Shown here in pieces: positions 56,208 through 64,000 of a stretch of DNA of 64,000 bases. Made by a program: the position numbers and the translations under genes. The first letter of the stretch is position 1. The number at the start of each line of letters is the position of its first letter. The stretch lies in NCBI GenBank assembly GCA_015178975.1, contig WHVD01000264.1, positions 1 through 64,000 of the forward strand, in the 5' to 3' direction. The DNA is from Hysterangium stoloniferum (taxonomy: Eukaryota; Basidiomycota; Agaricomycetes; Hysterangiales; Hysterangiaceae). The notes below the pieces were generated by a model that ran no database searches, was not told where the DNA came from, and worked only from the letters and a program-made list of their open reading frames with translations.

Positions 56208-56794
56208 TGTTAAGTTGTGTGCCGGGAGGTTGGAAATCTGATGGGGTCCAAACAGAAGGATGTGGCTTCAGCTTGTGTGCTGCACCCTCACAAAGTTACT
56301 GTCAGTTGTCCTTAAATTTCAAAACATGCAAGAACTTAACTATCGGGGATCTGAACAGTGGTTGAACTGTCAGATCCCCAGATTGGTAGAAAGCAGAGGG
56401 AGAGGGAGAAAGAGAGAATATCGGAAGTCCGAAAGAAGGGTGAAGAACTAGTAGGTAACTTAGTTGATATTCTGATTGCCCTGTAACTACTTTACAGTTT
56501 GGTATATATACAGATTTCCGGCATCTCACAGTACTAATGAGGAGACAAGGAAAGTATCTAAAGTAGAACAAGAGCATAACTAAATCAGGAAATACAACAT
56601 GTATGGGTTTCCAAGACTCGGAGAATACAAACTAGGATGAAAGGATATAACATACTCAGACATATGGGGCATACTAATTGGGACAGAAGTAAATGGCCCA
56701 AAAAGGAAATCCAGTATCTGATGGATATCTAAGAATGAGGGGTGATGTCAAGTGGTTCAGAGGTTGTTTGGGATTCTGAGTATGGGTTGTAACG
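56208..56794 (+). mobile_element. LTR of family theta nested in delta, near-duplication ATTAT/CTTAT
   Basis: Begins TGTTAAGTTGTGTGCCGGG and ends GGTTGTAACG. The flanks ATTAT and CTTAT differ by one base. The original delta sequence (GGTGTTTACTTATCTC at 42462) is uninterrupted at 42462-42477. Contains a variant of the shared motif (GGATGTGGCTTCAGCTTGTG at 56258). Confidence 0.75.
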
Positions 56795-57539
56795 CTTATC
56801 TTGTTTCATGATTACTTGTTTGGATCTCATTATTACCAGATTTGGTATTGCATACATTCTACAGTCTATATAAACTAGCTAATGTTGTACATACAATCCA
56901 GTCAGAAAATCAACTAAGTTTTCAGACTAAGTCCTCCCCCTAGTTACATAAGCACATACCCGCTCCATCTCCATCTCACAACACTATCGACCGCATTGGA
57001 GCCCATGGGCTGTCTGACTGGTCCTTCAACCTCAACCTCCAACCTCAACCTCCAACCTATCAACTACACCCAGACTCCCCAGGTTTCCCACCTGCCTGTC
57101 TGAAATTGGATACAACGATCTTGTGAGGGCACAGCCTATAAGCTGAAGCCAAGTCCTACCAGATTATCTGTGGGTTTCTCCAGACACTGTTAAGGGTCAT
57201 GCAAAGCTCAGCAGAGGGTTTCTGGAGAAACCCATGGATAATCTGGTAAGACTTGGCTTCAGCTTATAGGCTGCACCCTCACAAGATTGTTGTGTCCAAT
57301 TTCAGACAGGCAGATGGGAAACCCAGGGAGTCTGGGTGTAGTTGATAGGTTGGAGGTTGATGTTGAAGGACCAGTCGGAAAGTCCATGGGCTCCGACAAG
57401 GTCGATAGTGTTGTGAGATGGAGATGGAGCAGGTATGTGCTTATGTAACTGGGGGAGGACTTAGTCTGAAAACTTAGTTAATTTTCTGACTGGATTGTAT
57501 GTACACCATTAGCTATGTTATATAGACTGTAGAATGTAC

Positions 57540-58265
57540 TGTTAAGTGCCATGTCAGAACTTATTCCAGAACTATTGGAAAGTCACCGGGAATTCAGAAA
57601 CTATCAGATAGGGGCAGGACATTGGCTTCAGCTTATGTGTTGCACCTCTACACAAATGCTCAGAAGTCCTTAATTTCAAAGGTGAGACTTATGCTGGAAG
57701 ATACGGATATTCAGAGTTCCGAAGAGTTCCGAATATCGAGCATACAGAAAGATGGAAGAGGGAATAAGAAACTAAGTCATTATCAGATCTAAAGTAAAGT
57801 ACAAATTCACGGAAACTAATATAAGTCTTCTCATTATTGTACTACAAACTAAGACCACAATAAGATGGAAATGGAAGTATTCTGAAATGGGAATACAATA
57901 AGATGAATTGGGGAGACAATATTCTGAAACGGGAATATAATAAACAAACGAGTGAATACTTGTCAACAAACGAGTGAATACTTGTCAACAAACGAGTGAA
58001 TACTTGTCAACAAACGAGTGAATACTTGTCAACAAACGAGTGAATACTTGTCAACAAACGAGTGAATACTTGTCAACAAACGAGTGAATACTTGTCAACA
58101 AACGAGTGAATACTTGTCAACAAACGAGTGAATACTTGTCAACAGACAAATTACCAAATGCAGAACAAGGGAAGAATATGGAGAATACGGTAACTATGAT
58201 GTTCTGTAGTTGGAAGTTGGAAGTTGGAAGTCAGATATTGAAACATCTGGGAATGGGTCATAACA
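57540..58265 (+). mobile_element. epsilon LTR nested in the inserted delta LTR
   Basis: Begins TGTTAAGTGCCATGTCAG and ends GGGTCATAACA. AATGTA occurs next to both ends (57533-57538 and 58266-58271). The delta sequence AGAATGTATGCAATACC is uninterrupted in reverse at 56848-56864. Carries the shared motif with one extra base (GGACATTGGCTTCAGC at 57617). It contains a 22-bp minisatellite. Confidence 0.82.
57943..58144. repeat. 22-bp minisatellite, nine units, inside an epsilon LTR
   Basis: The unit CAACAAACGAGTGAATACTTGT is repeated nine times almost without change. The epsilon LTRs at 36366, 27384 and 45671 have a single equivalent unit, so the array expanded in this copy. One CpG per unit is retained in a CpG-poor setting. 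Confidence 0.95.
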
Positions 58266-58716
58266 AATGTATGCAATACCAAATCCAGTAATAATGAGAT
58301 CCAAACAAGTAATCATGAAACGAGATAAGTAAACACCAAATTAGGTGTTAGGAATAGAATGGAATGGAAGTGGAGCCTGAAATGTGACAGGTCATTTGAC
58401 CATAATGGGAATGGGGCTCAGTTAGAGAGCTGATGGGTTTTCTGGGTGGGGTCCAGTGACTGATGTGTGGAACAGGGTCAGAATTAGACAGGGATGATGT
58501 GCACGGGTTCTGGCAGGTATTCTGATGACTGGTACATGAGACAACAAAGGTCGGGCATGGACAGGTTTGATGTCTGGGTTCTGGCAGGTATTCCGGTTAA
58601 CTGATAACTGGTGCATATAGGGTGTGGGTGCATATAGGGTAGTGCCTGGAGTCCGGTGGGTTTTCCAGTTGTAACAGAAACCCTCCACTAAGCTTTGCAC
58701 AACCCTTAATATGTGT

Positions 58717-59049
58717 CATTGCCAATGTATCAATTGATGGTGTTTTGACATTCATGGTAAGTATGCTTAGAGATTTGAAGTAACTGGTTTTTGCATGCTT
58801 GGAAAGTGTTATATATAAATAAGCATACATTACATTATTCTAATGTGTGGATAAAATGCTGTCATTTGCAGCAACATTTACTTGTGACAAAGAATGACAA
58901 ATTGGCAGAATGTGACAGTCTGCTCATATGTCAAGTCTGGGGGCTTTGTTGAGCTTTGATGCAGGAATGTGGCTAGAACACCTTCACATTGGCAAACAAC
59001 CAGATCTCATGGCAGACAAGCTGAATGGTAACAATCAACTCATTACTGC
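58717..59049. other. no feature recognised
   Basis: Spacer between the nested LTR block and the 1-kb foldback element. Confidence 0.45.
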
Positions 59050-60090
59050 CACTGGGATACCCCCCTCTCCAAAAAAATTTAGGATCCTTAGTAGAGCATT
59101 ATTTTATATAAACTCCAATAGTCAACCATTTAATCCTTATAAGAGTTAAAAATTGATTAGGGATCTTTTGAGGATCCTAAAGTTTATTGGATTCTAAACC
59201 CTGCAATCACATGTTAGATCCTTACAGCTGTTCCGAGTACCTAAGGTGGAGTTCAGAATTTAAAAAAAATCCTGCCACAGACAAATTGTGCCATATCTCC
59301 TGAATGAGTGGCAATTAAGGCATAATAACATTCTATGTGTATGATATTGTATGGATCTATGTATATATGTATATATTTGCCCTTATGACAGGCTATTTAA
59401 TATTCAGTGACATATCATTGCAATGGTTCCCTTTCATTCAATTCTCTCTATATTTGCACATAAGCTGGTGGAATTAATACTATGTATTGTATCTAAACAT
59501 CACCTGAGTTTTAAGGCCTGATACTACCTTTTGAACAAGTTATACTACTCACTATCAAGTGTGCATACAGTAAGTGACACAACTTGTTCAAAGGGTGGTA
59601 TTAAGCCTCACAGCTTGGGGTATATTCATACACAATATATAGTATTCGTCCCACCAGCTTATGTGCAAATCAAGGAAGAATTGAATGAAGGGGAGCCATT
59701 GCACTCATATTTCACTAAATATTAAATAGCATCTCATAAGGCCAACTATATACATAAATATATAGACCTATACTAAATAGTACACACTCCAAATTATTTT
59801 GTCTTAATTGGGTCCCTTTCCTGAGATACAACACAATTTGTCTGTGGGTCGAAAGCAGAATTTTTTTTTAAACTTTGAACTCCGCCTTAGGTACTCGGAA
59901 CAGCTGTAACCAATTTTAACTCGGTTATGAATCTTTTAAGGATCCAAAAGTTCGTTGGATTCTAAACCCGCCAATCACACGTTGGATCCGTAACCGACTT
60001 TAAATCGGTTAAGGATCCGCGGAGTTTATATAAAATAAGCCTCTACTAAAGATCCTAAAAATTTTTGGGAGCAAGGGCTTTTCCCGGTGT
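59050..60090. mobile_element. foldback element of about 1.04 kb with unequal CpG decay
   Basis: The left arm starts at CACTGGGATACCCC. The right arm ends at the inverse of CACCGGGAAAAGCCC. The arms continue inward through AATTTAGGATC and TATATAAACTCC, CAGCTGTTCCGAGTACCTAAGG, ACAGACAAATTGTG and CACATAAGCTGGTGG, to a centre near 59550-59590 (CTTTTGAACAAGTT with its inverse). A segment of about 110 bp in each arm (AAAGTT-TTGGATTCTAAACCC) is in direct rather than inverted orientation. The right arm keeps CpGs that are TpG or CpA in the left. No transposase ORF. Target duplication unresolved. Confidence 0.75.
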
Positions 60091-60504
60091 GTGTGGCGCC
60101 GAGCGTTGGATATTTTTGGTTCTGAAAGCCGGTCAGTTTCATATACGGAGGCTACCCCGATGAAACCACTTAGTCGCGCCACTGATATATGTTTGCCGCT
60201 CTCCTAGTAACACCTATAATAGCTGAGTCCGGCGCGCTGCGTACATGTTACGTACTTTTAAGGAAGAAGAAGACTGATAAGAAACGTCATTGAGATGCTC
60301 GCCTGTGCCGTTAACCGGTGTGTATTCATGGTTTGACAAAATCAGAGATTTATTTGCTAATTACAAGACACTATAGTACTGCGCTATCCCGTGTAAAGCA
60401 TGTCTGCATACGGTCCAAACCCATCCCGCAATAGCCAATTCATCATCCAAACGAGTGTGTACACACTTGGCCAAACGACATACGCTGGTGCAGCAACTCA
60501 TTGA

Positions 60505-60840
60505 CAGCATGGAGCGCCGTCAATTCACCACCTTATCTCTGCGACGATCCCCTATGCTCTGGCCGGCCACCTCTATGCTACTTTTCAGGCCGAACTCGAT
60601 CGCGGCGTCACATACCCACGAGAGCACCCAATGACCCGTCAGGGCTTCGATACCTACTTCCTTGGCAGTGATTGCTTCGTCGGTATATTACATGCCTCAG
60701 ACAAGGCCCCTGCAGCGGGCGTGTCCCTTGAAGAGGCAGCGGAAGGCAAAGACTGGGAGCAGACTGTCGGAGGCGTCTACTATGTTACTATCCTCGATCA
60801 ATTTCCAACGTCTCCTCTGGGAAAATTACGGATAACGTAG
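60505..60840 (+). pseudogene. N-terminal fragment resembling a fungal GNAT acetyltransferase (Mpr1-like)
   Basis: The plus frame reads SIHHLISATIPYALAGHLYA, then TFQAELDRGVTYPREHPM, then FDTYFLGSDCFVGILHASD, then EGKDWEQTVGGVYYV, stop at 60838-60840. The pattern ELxxGxTYPxExPM, then a YF segment, then FVGIL and GxYY resembles the N-terminal half of fungal GNAT enzymes of the Mpr1 type, which acetylate toxic amino acids. The acetyl-CoA-binding part that should follow is not found. Composition is GC-rich relative to the surroundings, so it looks like a piece of host gene. Similarity is from memory of the family. Confidence 0.45.
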
Positions 60841-62819
60841 GATGGTGAAATGACAAGAGATTGTTGCCCCCTGCATTGGCAGGTGCGAGGTGAATTTTCG
60901 AAGATAGTGCTTCACTGTTATCCCAAGATTGACAAGATCGACCTACAAGAGTCTGGTTCTCAGTGAAATGCCAAAGGCAGAGAGACAAAACGGATACTTT
61001 GCGAATGCTCACAGCAAGGCGAGACGGCCAAAGAAAAAGGGACAGCATCTGGTGGGTCTTTTTTTCATGTCCTCGATATATCCTCCAGAGATGATGAGCT
61101 TGTGGGGAAATATGGAAGCAGGTTGGCTTTCCCGTCATGTGTTATCGTTATGAGGTATGGTTAAGGGCTCCAAAGGTTCGACTGTACCATCACAACCGCA
61201 TCAGTTATCTGGGATTAGCCCCATCCACTACGGACGAAATATTTAACAGAGAATAGTATACAGCTGACAGCCATAAAGGTTTTCGATGACTAGATTTATT
61301 GTGGCTGACTGCACTCACAGAAACTTCAGGGACATATTACATGACAACTTCTGCACCAACACGTGCCAGAGAGCCTCAAGATTCATGCATGTGTATCAGA
61401 CGACGGACGTTATGAATTCTGAAAGTACGTGAAATGAAACCAAAATGATTCTCGAGGATTTTGTCCAAATGAGGAATGTTGTTTCACTAAGGCGATAAAT
61501 TTATTAGAATAAAGAAGGGAGGTGGATGTGAGACACAAGAAGTGTGAGAGCTCAGACACAGACACAGACACGAACGAGCGAATGCAAATTTCACCAGCGC
61601 ACACTACGGACCCACAATGGTACATAACTTGTAACTACTGTGCCGAGTCACTAAATCTAACAAAATTAGTTGCAAATACTCTCTAATAGATCTGACCGTC
61701 CAGCGGAAGATCAATAGCGCCCGCTGTGTTGTCAAAATGGTTCATTCGGGCGCCGATCGCACTCTAGACTTCCTCAATTATAGATCTTGCTCAATAATAG
61801 ATGGTCCTGCTAGCACAAGCTCAGCTACCCACACTTTCGATCTATCTGTGAAGCGATAGGCGATGGTATGTATGATGCCTCTTCCTACACCCAACCAGGA
61901 CCTCGGACCTCTCATTCCACCAACCAGTGACTCATGCCTACAGGATCCTTCCGTGAGTGTTGCGGTTGACCTCAGGGGACAAGTGCCGTTAAGTGCATGA
62001 AGATAGGCTATGTAATTTTCAAGTGGCAACAATCATTAATGCTACGATAAAGGGGCAAAAGCAATATTGTGAAGCCCAAATTTCTCGCCCACGAAACCGC
62101 GACTCACCTTGAGAAGAATATCTCCACGGTATAATGGGACAATTTTTCTGTCATCCTAAGGGTCTTTCTCGGTGAATCGGATGTGTAAGGATGCTCGTTG
62201 AGTATTAAGTTATTGGCCAGTCATGACCAACGTATTAACACCTTATAGAGGTTCTCTTCCTCTAGTGTCTTAATATTTCAATGCTGCAATCGTGAAGAAG
62301 AATTCGACAACCTTTTTCAGCAGTTGAGAAAGAAATTCAGTTATGGTGTGTTTCTGTTTCAATGTTGCAGAGAAACAGCTACTGGAACTTCATTTGAAGT
62401 TGCCAATCGGCACTCCTTGTGCCACAGCACTTCGTCGTACTTCTATCCCAATTTATCTATATTTACCCCTACCTTGGTCCACAAAAATTTACCCTTTGAT
62501 CCAATCACCATGGCCTGCCCATAGTCGATGAACGCTTCACAACGCACAAGCTCCACTTCGTTTGTACGGTGTGGGCATTCGTATCATGCTCCTTCCAGGC
62601 TTGAGAGGTATGAACCTTTCCTTCTTTATTCTCCTCGACGCATTTTGCTCTGTTAGAGTTTCTCCACCTTGGACTCTGACGTGAGCTCCACAACCTTGCA
62701 CTAAATGGGGAGTGAGTAAGGACTTGTCAAGAAAAAAAAGAAGATAACTTACTTTTCCCACAGATGTTCTCCTCCCCTTCTTTCTCTGCCTTGTGAAATC
62801 AGCCTTAAAGGGAGGGTGC
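60841..62819. other. CpG-retaining sequence, no complete gene recognised
   Basis: 61505-61640 (GGGAGGTGGATGTGAGACAC, then GAGCTCAGACACAG) matches 35970-36080 and, in reverse, 34480-34535. It resembles a polypurine tract plus LTR start. A minus frame at 62032-61778 (PRSWLGVGRGIIHTIAYRFT) and a minus exon-like stretch at 62820-62500 with good splice sites (GTAAGTTATC and CCATTTAG) are open, but I cannot identify them. Confidence 0.35.
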
Positions 62820-63145
62820 TGTTAGGACCAGAAAACCAATTGGGTCCTGGATCCTACTGAAACATAATACCTTTATTCTATTCCATGCCCCTTGTTATTC
62901 ACTTTTTTCCACTTTACTCTTTTACACCACATCAATCCCTATCATTCTGATATCACATATAAGCAGTCTTTAGTGTTGAACTCACCTCAGTCCATTGGAC
63001 AATGATCTGAGACTGAGGTAAGTCAACTTACACAACAATAATAGTACAATGTTGCTGAATATGTATGTTAGACATGTATATTAGGTAGCACATAATTCAG
63101 TCTGTTATACAACTATATGAAACTGAGATACATATATTATGTTCC
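62820..63145 (-). mobile_element. 3' LTR of a copia fragment (iota-related)
   Basis: On plus it begins TGTTAGGACCAGAAAACC, so on minus it ends in GGTCCTAACA. It lies directly downstream (minus strand) of an RNase H fragment. It contains the CCTCAGTCC-to-GACTGAGG hairpin twice, as in the LTR at 41313. Its inner boundary is approximate. No duplication could be checked. Confidence 0.6.
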
Positions 63146-63149
63146 CTGC

Positions 63150-63540
63150 ATTGTCAGCAAGGTTGTCAATAGATGGGAGGTGACATACATACTTGATGTC
63201 AGCACCTGCAATGCATTCCCTAATGTAGTAGTACCTAGTGTCAATATACTTAACTCATGAGTTGTGTTTGGCATTTTTAGTTAGTGATACAGTGCCAGCA
63301 TTGTCATTCCATAGTATTTCTGACTGTGGCTGTGGATAACCAATCTCATCCATTACCAAGTGTATCCATAATATCTGCTTCATCACCCTAGTGAGTGCCA
63401 TGTCTTCCACTTCAGTTGTCAAAAGTGCAACAGTCAGTTGATATTGAGACCCCCAAGGCTGTTGGACCTCCTGCCTGTATGAAAACAGGCCCAGAGCATG
63501 AGCAATGAGTATCATGGTATTAGATTTTTTGGGTTTGCAA
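63150..63540 (-). pseudogene. Ty1/copia RNase H fragment
   Basis: The minus strand reads QQPWGSQYQLTVALLTTEVE, then MALTRVMKQILWIHLVMDEI, then ILWNDNAGTVSLTKNAKHNS. After a stop it continues as VKYIDTRYYYIRECIAGADIK. This is the C-terminal RNase H region of copia Pol (STTEAEY and DNQ-like motifs, altered here). The rest of pol is absent. Confidence 0.85.
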
Positions 63541-63837
63541 ACAATGTAGCATGTGATTGATGGGTAATGAGGTATAGTATTACCAGTAGTAGGTACTTAA
63601 ACTAGGTACTTGTACTATACACTTCATATGTTTGCAACACATTCTTTGTACCCAAACCAAGTCAAGCATATTACAAACCCACAAAATCTAACACAAATGT
63701 ATAACCTAGCTTGAAGGGCATTATCAAGCAATGCCAAGTGGGGCTGAAACCACTAGACTTGCACAGCTTTGAGTAGCCACTCGCTTTATTGTCGCCCACA
63801 TCACACACTGACCTGTCCCAACACTTGTGCTATGAAG
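63541..63837. other. no feature recognised
   Basis: CpG-poor sequence at the right end of the window, without supported coding or repeat content. Confidence 0.45.
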
Positions 63838-63985
63838 TTGACCTGAACTGCTGCAACACCTTGTTGAAAAGCACCACACGCTGAACCCAAACCTGTGGAC
63901 ACCTTTTTGAAAAGCGTCTCACACTGATCCTTAACTTGAACCCATGGACACCTCATTGAAAAGCGTCGCACATCAAACCAAACTG
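63838..63985. repeat. tandem repeat of about 50 bp, three units
   Basis: Three imperfect units share CTGTGGACACCT-TTGAAAAGCGTC-CAC (63848-63885, 63893-63930, 63943-63980). The array may continue beyond the window. Confidence 0.75.
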
Positions 63986-64000
63986 TCAGCCATGCCTTGT

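Larger units (their letters stand above)
57188..58676 (+). mobile_element. delta LTR inserted in the opposite strand of another delta LTR
   Basis: Begins TGTTAAGGGTCATGC and ends CCAGTTGTAACA. The flanks GACAC (57183-57187) and GAAAC (58677-58681) differ by one base from the expected GAAAC duplication. It carries the shared motif at 57247 and is itself split by an epsilon LTR (57540-58265). Because host and guest are inverted copies, 56810-57540 forms a large palindrome. Confidence 0.82.
55893..58711 (-). mobile_element. delta LTR hosting two further insertions, target duplication TGTGT
   Basis: Begins TGTTATGACCAGAAAATCC and ends CCCTTAATA, with TGTGT on both sides (55888-55892 and 58712-58716). 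The host sequence is in three pieces: 55893-56207, 56795-57187 and 58677-58711. They join into a normal delta LTR once the nested LTRs at 56208-56794 and 57188-58676 are removed. Confidence 0.85.

Noticed and set aside
57955..58144. CRISPR-like regular repeat array
   Set aside because: The units are contiguous with no spacers. It is a minisatellite inside an LTR of a eukaryotic genome.

Overview
The window looks like a repeat-dense, gene-poor stretch of a filamentous fungal genome, most likely a mushroom-forming basidiomycete. The pointers are a KDZ-type transposase with a cysteine-cluster (CxC2-like) region, GT-AG introns of 40-75 nt inside transposon genes, fungal Ty1/copia and Ty3 relics, a Zn2Cys6-like domain, and a mosaic of CpG-retaining and CpG-depleted segments. 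I see no rRNA, no convincing tRNA, no CRISPR array and no intact conventional host gene. Almost everything is mobile DNA nested in other mobile DNA. Several boundaries are fixed here by exact target-site duplications (TSDs) or by an uninterrupted copy elsewhere in the window.

Layout. 0-4.7 kb: a Ulp1-like SUMO-protease gene (minus) divergent from a nearly complete KDZ transposase gene (plus). 5-7.3 kb: a solo LTR and a decayed satellite-like block. 7.3-8.9 kb: a copia-like gag-only element (minus). 8.9-34.4 kb: at least four large copies (A, B, C, D) and one fragment (E) of an unrecognised multigene repeat, here called Hx. These are interrupted by a miniature LTR element (TRIM), a Ty3 protease relic, a copia RT/RNase H fragment with its LTR, a complete pogo/Tigger transposon with TA duplication, and several LTRs. 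34.4-46.2 kb: degenerate LTR elements, a complete Tc1/mariner element, and LTRs nested in LTRs, including a 2.67-kb LTR element that carries a Zn2Cys6/coiled-coil ORF instead of recognisable gag-pol. 46.6-53 kb: CpG-retaining sequence, mostly unrecognised, with a roughly 700-bp block present twice. 53.6-58.7 kb: solo LTRs, a foldback MITE and a four-LTR nest. 59-60.1 kb: a 1-kb foldback element whose two arms differ in CpG decay. 60.5 kb: a fragment resembling a fungal GNAT acetyltransferase. 62.8-63.5 kb: a copia RNase H fragment and LTR. 63.8-64 kb: short tandem repeats.

How the parts relate. The KDZ and Ulp1 genes plausibly belong to one transposon. The Hx family carries gene 1 (start codon and first splice sites aligned in four copies, ancestral ORF recoverable by comparison), a convergent gene 2, and a third conserved ORF upstream of gene 1 in copies B and D. 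Many LTR families that differ elsewhere share one motif of about 30 bp (GGACTTGGCTTCAGCTTATG followed by a GCTGC-ACCC tract), twelve times in the window. In-frame TAG/TGA codons where TGG is expected recur in several transposon genes, suggesting C-to-T decay on the non-coding strand.
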